Under the pieces are notes generated by a model. The model was given only the letters and a program-made list of their open reading frames with translations. It had not been told where the DNA came from and made no database searches. Both the position numbers and the translations under genes were made by a program. Shown one piece after another: positions 1 to 7,502 of a stretch of 64,000 nt of DNA (position 1 is the stretch's first letter; each line of letters opens with the position of its first letter). Origin of the DNA: Deltaproteobacteria bacterium (GTDB taxonomy: Bacteria; Desulfobacterota; Desulfobacteria; Desulfobacterales; JAFDMD01); contig JAFDMF010000007.1 in NCBI GenBank assembly GCA_019306065.1, positions 1 to 64,000 on the forward strand, in the 5' to 3' direction.

Positions 1-324
1 GCTTTAAAGATACGCAAGCCGGAAATTTATAGATCATTAGGAAACCAAAATCTAAGCATTAAAGAAGCGAAAAATTTTTTGAGACAAATCGGTTTAGATA
101 AAAAAAATAAATTAACTTTCTATTGGTGGTTTAAGATTCTATATATAGGCGGTGGATTAAAAGAATCGGAGATAGCCTCAAATAGTAGTAAGGATATTTA
201 TGAAGAAGCAGGCTTTACAAGCGAAAACGATTTAGCTCAATTTAAAGCCAGACTGGGGTGGGACAGTGAATTCAGCTTTAAAACAATTTTTTCCAGAATT
301 GGAAAACTTTCCGCTTGGAATTAA
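1..324 (+). CDS. Unrecognised protein, C-terminal part (5' end outside window)
   Basis: The reading frame is open from the first base, so the TTG start at 79 given by the ORF track is probably internal to a longer gene entering from the left. About 107 codons are visible, ending in SRIGKLSAWN. The fragment is basic and aromatic in its middle part (a YWWF stretch). I do not recognise a family. Its stop lies 18 bp before the nucleotidyltransferase gene on the same strand, so the two are probably co-transcribed. Codon use is like its neighbours. Confidence 0.5.
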   Translation, partial: ALKIRKPEIYRSLGNQNLSIKEAKNFLRQIGLDKKNKLTFYWWFKILYIGGGLKESEIASNSSKDIYEEAGFTSENDLAQFKARLGWDSEFSFKTIFSRIGKLSAWN

Positions 325-342
325 CAAGGTTGCAAAAACAGT

Positions 343-663
343 TTGACCGAATTAAAAAATATCTTAACCGAGATAAAACCTTATAAGGCAATACTTTTCG
401 GTTCCTACGGATATGGCAAAATCAAAGATGACAGCGATATAGATTTAATAGTTGTGCTGAATAAAAAAGATTTACCGAAAAATTTTGACGAAAGAAGCAA
501 AAATTACTCATTTGTAAAAAAATATTTTAAATTTTTGAAACATAAAATCCCTATGGATTTAATTGTATATACAAAGCAGGAATGGGATAATTTTATAAAG
601 GCAGACAATTCTTTTACCAGAGAAATTTTGGAAAAAGGGGAATTTTTAAATTCGGAATCTTAA
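343..663 (+). CDS. Minimal nucleotidyltransferase domain protein (MNT type)
   Basis: This 106-residue protein carries the pol-beta nucleotidyltransferase signature: a GSYGYG turn followed by a DSDIDLIVVL segment at about residues 20-38, which supplies the two metal-binding Asp residues, and a later Asp in MDLIVYT near residue 75. It begins with TTG; an AAGG lies about 12 bases upstream and no in-frame ATG fits better. Such stand-alone MNT proteins usually pair with a HEPN protein as toxin-antitoxin or modify a partner by AMPylation. No HEPN gene is visible here, so the partner may be the truncated gene upstream, or this may be a solitary member. It lies 7 bp before mnmA on the same strand. 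Confidence 0.75.
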   Translation: MTELKNILTEIKPYKAILFGSYGYGKIKDDSDIDLIVVLNKKDLPKNFDERSKNYSFVKKYFKFLKHKIPMDLIVYTKQEWDNFIKADNSFTREILEKGEFLNSES

Positions 664-670
664 AACAAAA

Positions 671-1690
671 ATGAGCAATAAAACCGCAGTAGCAATAAGC
701 GGCGGGATAGATTCTTTAACCGCCGCTTTTTTGTTAAAAAAACAAAAAAAAGATATTTTCGGAATACATTTTTTAACAGGCTACGAAAAGAATAAAATCA
801 ATATCCGATATATTGAAGATATATTAAAAATCAAAGTCCATACAATAAATATAAAAGAGGAGTTTGATAAAAAAATAGTATTCTATTTTATAAAAGAGTA
901 TAAAAAAGGAAAAACCCCCAACCCCTGCCTTGTATGCAACCCGAAAATCAAATTCGGCGTTATTTTAAACAATGCAAAAAAATTCGGCGCTTCCTGCATT
1001 GCCACAGGACATTACGCGCGCGTTGAAAAGAATCTTAATAATAAATGCCGTCTTTTTGCAGGAAAAGACAAAGCAAAAGATCAATCCTATTTTTTGGCGT
1101 TTTTAAAACAAACTCAATTACAAGCGGCAGTTTTTCCATTGGCGGGTTATACAAAAGAGGAGGTTAAAAAAATAGCCGAAAAAAACAGGCTGATTTTAAA
1201 AGCCGAAAAAGAAAGTCAGGATATATGCTTTATAAAAAATAAAAAATATTCCGAATTTTTAAATATTACGCAAAAAACCGGAGAAATCTGTAACAACTGC
1301 GGCGAAATAATAGGAAAACATAACGGGCTTCATCTTTTTACCATAGGGCAAAGAAAAGGGATAAATATTCCGGCTCAAAAACCGTATTATGTATTAAAAA
1401 TAGATCCGAAAAATAACAGGCTTACCGTAGGATACAAAGAGAATCTTTTATCAAACCGATGTTTTGTAAAACAGATAAACATAATAAATTGCCCGGATAA
1501 TAACAATCCGTTTAACATAAAAGCAAAAATAAGATACAGGCATACTCCTGCCAAAGGAATACTTTATTTAACAGAGGATAAAAAAAGCGGAAAAATAATA
1601 TTTGCCTGCCCCCAGTCCGCAGTTACGCCGGGTCAGGGAGCGGTATTTTATGATGCGGATGAAGTTATAGGCGCCGGAATAATAGAATAG
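671..1690 (+). CDS. mnmA: tRNA-specific 2-thiouridylase MnmA
   Basis: MnmA activates U34 of tRNA Lys/Glu/Gln with ATP and inserts sulfur to give 2-thiouridine. The protein shows the PP-loop SGGIDS near the N-terminus (SGGVDS in most homologues), the PNPCLVCN segment with the first catalytic Cys near residue 100, ATGHYAR, KDQSYFL, and ESQDICFI with the second catalytic Cys near residue 200. The central and C-terminal domains are marked by FTIGQRKG and a beta-barrel tail. At 339 residues it is slightly short for the family but appears complete. It follows the MNT gene closely and converges on dctM with about 40 bp between them; I see no clear terminator hairpin there. Confidence 0.9.
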   Translation: MSNKTAVAISGGIDSLTAAFLLKKQKKDIFGIHFLTGYEKNKINIRYIEDILKIKVHTINIKEEFDKKIVFYFIKEYKKGKTPNPCLVCNPKIKFGVILNNAKKFGASCIATGHYARVEKNLNNKCRLFAGKDKAKDQSYFLAFLKQTQLQAAVFPLAGYTKEEVKKIAEKNRLILKAEKESQDICFIKNKKYSEFLNITQKTGEICNNCGEIIGKHNGLHLFTIGQRKGINIPAQKPYYVLKIDPKNNRLTVGYKENLLSNRCFVKQINIINCPDNNNPFNIKAKIRYRHTPAKGILYLTEDKKSGKIIFACPQSAVTPGQGAVFYDADEVIGAGIIE

Positions 1691-1731
1691 GGCAAACCCG
1701 CTAATTTTATATCTTAATTAATTATATTTTA

Positions 1732-3024
1732 TCAAACGGCTCCCATAAGTCTCGGTAAAAATAAAACAAGGTCCGGCATATAGGTTATTATAAACAGAAC
1801 AGCTATTTGTATTATTAAAAAAGGTATTACCGCTTTTGAAACATATATTATATTCCGCTTTGCAATTGCGCCCGTTATATATAAGCTTACTCCCATAGGC
1901 GGAGTGCAGTAGCCTATGGCAAGATTTACGGTTAATATAAGCCCGAAATGAAGCGGATCTATATTAAAAGCCGATAGCATAGGAAGACATACGGGACCTA
2001 ATATCATTGTAGCGGATATTATATCTATAAACATTCCCACTATTAAAAATAAAAAATTTATCACAAGCAGAAATATAGCGGGAGACTGTACTGTCTCCAA
2101 GACCGCTTCGGTAATTCTTCCGGGTATGTTGGAAAGGGTAAGATACCTGCCGAATGCAGTGGCGCAGGTTACTATTATTAACAAAGATGCGGAGGTTATG
2201 GCAGAATTTATTGTGATTTTTTTTATATCTTTTATTTTAATTGATTTGTGGATAAAAAATTCTACAAAAAAAGCATATACGCATGCAACTACAGCAGCTT
2301 CGTTTGCGGTAAATACTCCGGAAAATATTCCGCCGAATATTATAATAGGAAGCATTAAAGACCATGAGCTCTCTTTTAATATCTTTAAAACCTCTTTTGC
2401 GTTCGGAACCGGCTGACGAACTATTTTTTTATCTTTTCTGAAATAAAAATATGTATAAATAGATAATGCAAACATTATTAAAAAACCCGGAACAAAGCCT
2501 GAGGCAAAAAGCCCTTTTAAAGATACGTTGCTTATGGAGCTGTATAGTATCATTCCTATGCTCGGAGGAATTATTACTCCCAAATTAGGAGATGTAGTCA
2601 TTATTCCCAAAGTATATTTTTCAGGGTATCCGTTTTCTATTAAAGCAGGTATCATAAAACCGCCCAGAGCCACTACCGTTGCAACAGTTGAACCTGATAT
2701 TGCCCCGAAAAGTCCGCAGGCTATAACTCCCGCCATTCCAAGCCCTCCGGGCAGCCAGCTTACAAGCGAGTTTGCCACTTTTATAAGTTTTTCCACTATT
2801 GTTCCGGCAGTCATTATATTGCCGCACAAAATAAAAAACAGAACTACAACTAATGCAAAATTATCAAGCCCTCTAAAAAGGGTTTGAAAAAGAAGCAATA
2901 TAGGAAAATCGCTAAAACAAAAAAAACCGACAATCGAGGTGAAAAGCAGGCATAAAGCCACAGGTATATTTGTAGCCATACATCCTAATAAGATTAATAA
3001 TATAATCAGATCGCTTGTTTCCAT
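1732..3024 (-). CDS. dctM: TRAP transporter large permease, DctM family
   Basis: This 430-residue, very hydrophobic protein has about a dozen membrane segments, as expected for the large subunit of a tripartite ATP-independent periplasmic transporter, the part that carries the ion-coupled translocation path. Family-like glycine/proline-rich segments such as GLFGAISGSTVATVVALGG and SPNLGVIIPPS are visible. It starts 12 bp after dctQ and is the last gene of the minus-strand set arcC-ygeW-dctP-dctQ-dctM. The substrate cannot be read from the permease. Several ORFs on the opposite strand inside it are shadows. Confidence 0.92.
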   Translation of the reverse strand: METSDLIILLILLGCMATNIPVALCLLFTSIVGFFCFSDFPILLLFQTLFRGLDNFALVVVLFFILCGNIMTAGTIVEKLIKVANSLVSWLPGGLGMAGVIACGLFGAISGSTVATVVALGGFMIPALIENGYPEKYTLGIMTTSPNLGVIIPPSIGMILYSSISNVSLKGLFASGFVPGFLIMFALSIYTYFYFRKDKKIVRQPVPNAKEVLKILKESSWSLMLPIIIFGGIFSGVFTANEAAVVACVYAFFVEFFIHKSIKIKDIKKITINSAITSASLLIIVTCATAFGRYLTLSNIPGRITEAVLETVQSPAIFLLVINFLFLIVGMFIDIISATMILGPVCLPMLSAFNIDPLHFGLILTVNLAIGYCTPPMGVSLYITGAIAKRNIIYVSKAVIPFLIIQIAVLFIITYMPDLVLFLPRLMGAV

Positions 3025-3036
3025 TATGATTGCTCC

Positions 3037-3540
3037 TTATTTGTCGGTTTTATTCTCTTTTAATTTGATAATATCATAATAAAAAATAAGCAGAACGCGC
3101 AGCATCATCATTGCGCCTGTAATCGGCAGTATTGCAAAAAGGTATTTTAAGGGTATTTTCATTATGATAGAATGCTGATTTGTAATCGCTTGAAGCGCGG
3201 TTAATTTACAGCCGTAGATTATAAGAAGAACGGAAAATGTCAAAAGGGTAAGATTGCTGAAGAAGGTAAGCGGAATTTTAAATTTCGGAAAAATTTGCAC
3301 GGTAGCGTCAACTTTTATCATCATTTCTCTTCGTATTGCAGCGCTGCATCCTACGAAGGTGGTATATATTATCACGTCTCGGACGAGCTCTTCCGACCAT
3401 GCAAGGCAGTAATTGAATCCGTATCTTAAGACCACGTTTATAAAGAGAGCAAAAAGAGCTATCATTACCGTAATAAACAAAGTCCAATCCTCGAAAAACC
3501 CGAGCGCTTTATCTAAAGAGCGCGTTATTTTTTCAATCAT
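3037..3540 (-). CDS. dctQ: TRAP transporter small permease, DctQ family
   Basis: A 167-residue protein with four predicted membrane helices, the standard size and topology of DctQ. The segment CLAWSEELVRDVIIYTTFVG near the middle matches the conserved W-x-EE-x-x-R region of the family. It pairs with DctM to receive substrate from the periplasmic binding protein. It is separated from dctP by about 180 bp that holds an imperfect inverted repeat, and from dctM by 12 bp. Confidence 0.9.
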   Translation of the reverse strand: MIEKITRSLDKALGFFEDWTLFITVMIALFALFINVVLRYGFNYCLAWSEELVRDVIIYTTFVGCSAAIRREMMIKVDATVQIFPKFKIPLTFFSNLTLLTFSVLLIIYGCKLTALQAITNQHSIIMKIPLKYLFAILPITGAMMMLRVLLIFYYDIIKLKENKTDK

Positions 3541-3567
3541 ATTTTTTCCTTTTTCATAAGGATTTTT

Positions 3568-3600
3568 TTCCGCTTCCTTAATTTAATAAGAAAGCGGAAT
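3568..3600 (-). promoter_or_regulatory. Inverted repeat between dctP and dctQ (possible mRNA stem-loop)
   Basis: An imperfect hairpin TTCCGCTTCCTT / AAGAAAGCGGAA with an 8-base AT loop lies in the dctP-dctQ gap. In the sense (minus) direction no U-tract follows it, so a stabilising or processing stem-loop that lets the binding protein be made in excess is more likely than a full terminator. On the plus strand a T-run follows, so it could also end leftover rightward transcription. This is inference from sequence only. Confidence 0.35.
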
Positions 3601-3721
3601 TTTTTTTATTTCGGCGGGTTATATTCATTATGAGAATCGCTTGGTTGCCGTAAGTATTTCGAGGATTAAAATTTTTCTTCAACGCCGAAATTAAGCAAAA
3701 GAGGGCTTTTTTCTACGGAAA
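3601..3721. repeat. Partial copy of the dispersed intergenic palindromic repeat
   Basis: The stretch containing GTAAGTATTTCGAGGATTAAAATTT resembles the core of the 140 bp palindromic element described at 52837 (there AAAGTATTTCGAGGATTAAAATTTAAG). Only about half of the element is recognisable, so it looks like a decayed copy. Confidence 0.4.
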
Positions 3722-4822
3722 CTATTTATATCCCATGTATTGTTGCACTTCCAAAAGAAAATTTTCCGGTTTGTATGTATCTTCGGTATCTTTAGTCTTT
3801 TTAGGATAGATTTTATTTATTTGTTCCGCATATTTTTGATGAACTGCATCTCCTTTTTCTTTTAAAGCGGCAAGTTGCTCTTCCGGAAGCGATAAGAATT
3901 CTATTCCGTTTTCTTTTGCTTGATTTATCTGGACGATTTCCTGTTGTTTGGTTTTTTCTCTTATATCTTTACATACTTCCGAAACAACCTCTTTGAAGGT
4001 TTTTTGAAGATTCGGAGGCAGACTTTCAAACCATGCTTTGTTAAATATCCATATAAAAAGTCCTTGGGCATAGTTTAAATAGGTATAATATTTTGCCACC
4101 TCAAATTTTTTGGTAATATTGCAAACCGAAGGGGTATGATCAAGCCCTGTAATAACTCCTTGTTTTAAAGCCGTAGGAACGTCCGGCCATGGCATAACTA
4201 CCGGATTAAGATTCCATTGCGTATATAAAAGTTGATTTACTTCCGCTTCGGCAACTCTAAATTTTACCTTTTTTGCATCTTCTATTGATTTAATCGGCGT
4301 TGTAGTAGCCCATCCGTAGTTTCCGTATCCTGTAATATCAAGTCCTATTATTCCCTGATGCTCCATAGCTTGCATGTAATGATCGAATAGTTTGCCGCTG
4401 TTTACAAATTTATCAAGCTTTTCAAATGAATTAATTAAAAAAGGCAGATTGACAAGTCCAAATCGGGGACCTAAATTGGTAGCCGCAACCGAACTTACTC
4501 CCATACCTTGAATCGCTCCCATTTGAAGCATATTTAAAACTTCCACCTCTCCGCCAAGTATGCTCAACGGTTTATAATCAATATATATCTGACCGTTGGT
4601 TTTTTCCCAAAGCTTATCTCTTATGGCAAAGCCTGTGGAAACTCCAGTCAAAACAGGATGGGAAACATTGGAAACAATGCAGGTATATTTTGCTCCCGAA
4701 GGATCGAATTTCGGTTTCCATGTCTCTAATGGATTTGAATCTGCAGCAGTTGCAAAGGATGCGAAAAATATACAGCAAATAAAAGATATAGCCGTCATTA
4801 AAGATAATTTTTTCGCTTTCAT
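3722..4822 (-). CDS. dctP: TRAP transporter substrate-binding protein, DctP family
   Basis: Periplasmic solute receptor of the TRAP system, 366 residues. A clear Sec signal peptide is present (MKAK start, hydrophobic core, cleavage near FATA-ADS). The mature protein has the DctP-family segment VKFRVAE near residue 190; the Arg there usually clamps the substrate carboxylate, so an organic acid substrate is likely. The chain is full length. Because it sits between a carbamoyltransferase and the permeases, I infer that the substrate feeds the carbamoyl step, for example a ureido or carbamoyl-substituted acid. This is not proven by the sequence. Confidence 0.9.
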   Translation of the reverse strand: MKAKKLSLMTAISFICCIFFASFATAADSNPLETWKPKFDPSGAKYTCIVSNVSHPVLTGVSTGFAIRDKLWEKTNGQIYIDYKPLSILGGEVEVLNMLQMGAIQGMGVSSVAATNLGPRFGLVNLPFLINSFEKLDKFVNSGKLFDHYMQAMEHQGIIGLDITGYGNYGWATTTPIKSIEDAKKVKFRVAEAEVNQLLYTQWNLNPVVMPWPDVPTALKQGVITGLDHTPSVCNITKKFEVAKYYTYLNYAQGLFIWIFNKAWFESLPPNLQKTFKEVVSEVCKDIREKTKQQEIVQINQAKENGIEFLSLPEEQLAALKEKGDAVHQKYAEQINKIYPKKTKDTEDTYKPENFLLEVQQYMGYK

Positions 4823-5039
4823 TAAAAACCTCCTTTTTTTAAAAAGTTTAATCGGCAGCCTTTCGGCTTCCTGTTTTCCACAGAAAGTCTTTAAATTATT
4901 TTTTATAAATAAGCAACTTTAACATTTATATTATAATATATTTTTTGATTTAGAGGCGTTTTTATAACAGAGTTTCTATTTTTTATCGGCAACTATCATT
5001 AACTATCCGTATTCTCGCAGTATGCCGTTTCAGTCGGTT

Positions 5040-6242
5040 TTATCTTTGGCATATTCTTTTTTCGTCTTTTTTTATAAGGCTTGATATTGATTTTGCGGGG
5101 TTTTTAAATTTGCTTAAAAAGATCATAGCCGCAATTATATAAGGTTTATAACCTGCCTGTTGATATAACGGTATTTTATATCTGTCGAATACGGAAGCTT
5201 CAACTTCCCCTTTTTTGCAGGATACGCCGGTAATATCTGCAGGAAGGCAATGCATATATAAGGCTTTTCCTTTGTTTGTAAGTTTCATAAGTTTTTCGGA
5301 ACATTCCCAGTCTGTATGCTCTGCGTTTTGGGCAAGAAGCTCTTTTTCAAGGTTTTTTATAGCTTTAAAATCTCCTGCGCCGTAATAATCGGTTCTGTTT
5401 TTCATTGCTTCAAAAGGCGCCCAGCTTTTAGGGTAAACTATATCTGCATTTTCAAAAGCTTCTTCTATGTCGTTTGTTTTTTTTAAAGTTCCGCCAGATT
5501 TTGCGGCGTTATCGGCAGCTGTTTTTTCTACTTCCTGCATAACTTCGTATCCTTTGGGATGAGCAAGCGCAACCTCCATTCCGAAACGGGTCATAAGCCC
5601 TATTATTCCCTGAGGAACAGATAAGGGTTTGCCGTAAGAAGGGGAATATGCCCAAGTCATAGCTATTTTTTTACCTTTTAAGTTTTCTATTCCCCCAAAA
5701 GTATTTATAAGATGCATGGCGTCCGCCATTGATTGCGTGGGATGATCTATATCGCATTGAAGGTTTACAAGGGTTGGTCTTTGTTCCAAAATTCCTTTTT
5801 TGTATCCGTCGTCAACCGCTGTTGCCACCTCTTTCATATAAGCGTTTCCTTTGCCTATATACATATCGTCTCTTATGCCGATTATATCAGCCATAAAAGA
5901 CACCATGTTTGCGGTTTCTCTTACTGTTTCGCCGTGGGCTATTTGAGATTTGCCTTCGTCAAGGTCTGCAACCGCAAGCCCTAACAGGTTGCATGCGCTT
6001 GCAAAGCTGAATCTTGTTCTTGTGGAATTATCTCTGAAAATAGATATTCCGAGTCCGGAATCAAAAACCTTTGCCGAAATGTTATTTTTTCTTAACATAC
6101 TAAGCAGCCAAGCGGTTTTAAATACCGCGTCTATCTCATCATTTTTTTTATCCCATGTAAGCAGAAAATCGTTTAAATACATTTTTGAAGTATCAAGCGC
6201 TTCAAGTTGGTTTATAAGTTCTTCGGTTGAAATATTACTCAT
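5040..6242 (-). CDS. ygeW: Knotted carbamoyltransferase, YgeW-like
   Basis: A 400-residue aspartate/ornithine-carbamoyltransferase superfamily protein. Visible motifs are FRDNSTRTRFSF (the STRTR carbamoyl-phosphate loop), DIDHPTQSMAD (HPTQ) and YMHCLPADI (HCLP). Length and the TWAYSPSYGKPLSVPQG region fit the YgeW group rather than ArgF or PyrB. YgeW is a knotted carbamoyltransferase whose acceptor is not settled; in enterobacteria and uric-acid-degrading gut bacteria it lies among purine/allantoin and diaminopropionate genes. Here it lies 136 bp downstream of carbamate kinase and upstream of a TRAP transporter, suggesting that it runs in the phosphorolytic direction to make carbamoyl phosphate. 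It ends in a basic tail. Confidence 0.88.
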   Translation of the reverse strand: MSNISTEELINQLEALDTSKMYLNDFLLTWDKKNDEIDAVFKTAWLLSMLRKNNISAKVFDSGLGISIFRDNSTRTRFSFASACNLLGLAVADLDEGKSQIAHGETVRETANMVSFMADIIGIRDDMYIGKGNAYMKEVATAVDDGYKKGILEQRPTLVNLQCDIDHPTQSMADAMHLINTFGGIENLKGKKIAMTWAYSPSYGKPLSVPQGIIGLMTRFGMEVALAHPKGYEVMQEVEKTAADNAAKSGGTLKKTNDIEEAFENADIVYPKSWAPFEAMKNRTDYYGAGDFKAIKNLEKELLAQNAEHTDWECSEKLMKLTNKGKALYMHCLPADITGVSCKKGEVEASVFDRYKIPLYQQAGYKPYIIAAMIFLSKFKNPAKSISSLIKKDEKRICQR

Positions 6243-6378
6243 TAATCGCTCCTCGTTTGTGTTTAAATGTCTTTAGTAATGGTTTTATATTCGTTAGGAG
6301 ATGCCTGTTTTTGTGTAATCATTTTTTTGTTTTTATAAATATTTTGTTTCTACGGGACGTTTGAATCGGCAAGTCCCT

Positions 6379-7332
6379 TTATGGAGTTATTATTGTTCCG
6401 TAGCCGTTTTTTATGCCGGCGCTTAAATTTTCCGGCGAGGTAATAATAACCTTTTTTCCTCCGTTTTCTATAAAGTTTATTGCGGCTTCTATTTTAGGCA
6501 TCATACTACCTGCGGCAAAATGTCCTTCTTTTAGATATTTTTTTATTTGATGTAATTGAACATGCTCAAGCGGTTTTTCCTGTTTTTTGCGAAAATTAAT
6601 ATAAACATGGCTTATATCGGTAGAGATTATAAAAAGCTCCGCTTTTATTTCTGCGGCAAGCATTGAAGAGGTTAGGTCTTTATCCAATACGGCGTCAATC
6701 GGCTTTAAGCAGCCGTCCTCTTTTTTTATTACGGGTATTCCGCCGCCGCCGCATGCTATTACTATATAATTGTTTTTTATAAGATTTTTTATAGGGTCTA
6801 TCTCTATTATTCGGGCGGGCGCGGGCGATGCAACGATTCTTCTAAATCCTCTGCCGGAAGGGTCTTCGGCAAAGATCCAATCCCGATACCTCTTTTTTAA
6901 ATCTTCGGTCATTTCCGGCGTAAAAAAGGAGCCTATAGGTTTGGAAGGATTTAAAATTTTTTTATCCTTTTTATCTACCAATACTCTTGTAACTACTGTT
7001 GCGGTTTTTAAAGCTTCGCCTTTTAAGTTAAGCTGGTTTTCAAGAGCGGTTTGTATTTGAAATCCTATAGCTCCCTGTGTATCTGCAACGCAGCTTGAAA
7101 GCGGAACCTGATGCATTTTTGCATGCTCATAAGCTATTGCGGAGCGTCTTAAAATAAAGCCTACCTGAGGTCCGTTTCCGTGGCATATAACAAGTCTGTA
7201 ATTTTGTTTTACAATATCGGCAAGATGACGGCATGTTTCCATTAAAGATTGATATTGATCCTCTACGCTTGTATTTTGCGGATTGCGTATAAGAGAGTTG
7301 CCGCCTATTGCCGCGACTACTATTTTTTTCAT
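6379..7332 (-). CDS. arcC: Carbamate kinase
   Basis: Catalyses carbamoyl phosphate + ADP to carbamate + ATP. The 317-residue protein has the amino-acid-kinase fold motifs AIGGNSLI at the N-terminus, CHGNGPQVG near residue 50, the ADTQGAIGFQIQ segment and GGGGIPVI near residue 190, all typical of ArcC/YqeA. The start is supported by AGAGGA about 9 bases upstream of ATG. It is the first gene of the minus-strand set arcC-ygeW-dctPQM. No arcA (arginine deiminase) or arcB is seen, so this is not an ordinary arginine deiminase operon. A copy of the palindromic repeat directly abuts its 5' end. Confidence 0.94.
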   Translation of the reverse strand: MKKIVVAAIGGNSLIRNPQNTSVEDQYQSLMETCRHLADIVKQNYRLVICHGNGPQVGFILRRSAIAYEHAKMHQVPLSSCVADTQGAIGFQIQTALENQLNLKGEALKTATVVTRVLVDKKDKKILNPSKPIGSFFTPEMTEDLKKRYRDWIFAEDPSGRGFRRIVASPAPARIIEIDPIKNLIKNNYIVIACGGGGIPVIKKEDGCLKPIDAVLDKDLTSSMLAAEIKAELFIISTDISHVYINFRKKQEKPLEHVQLHQIKKYLKEGHFAAGSMMPKIEAAINFIENGGKKVIITSPENLSAGIKNGYGTIITP

Positions 7333-7348
7333 CTTATTTCCTCTGTTT

Positions 7349-7485
7349 AAATTTCGCCGTATAAATTTGTATTTTGCCCGTTTTAGGCGTTGGATAAAAA
7401 TTTTAATTCTCGCAACACTTTAAGTATTACTGCGGTTAAAATTTTTATCTGACTTGAACTCTACTTTGTTATCCGGCGGAATTTT
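7349..7485. repeat. Dispersed palindromic intergenic repeat, copy A
   Basis: Aligned by eye to copies at 12733, 13901 and (reverse strand) 52837. Shared blocks include TTTGCCCGTTTT, TGCGGTTAAAATTTTT and CTTTGTTATCCGGCG. Its left end lies 16 bp upstream of the arcC start, so it forms the arcC leader. Its right end reaches the 3' end of the CCA gene. The ends are complementary (AAATTTCGCCGTATAA against TTATCCGGCGGAATTT). Confidence 0.75.
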
Positions 7486-7502
7486 ATAATTCTTTTTTGT
7501 GA

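Noticed and set aside
2126-2887. Plus-strand and minus-strand ORFs inside dctM (2126-2416, 2528-2887, 2621-2827)
   Set aside because: They lie in other frames of a well-supported TRAP permease and have no family-like motifs.
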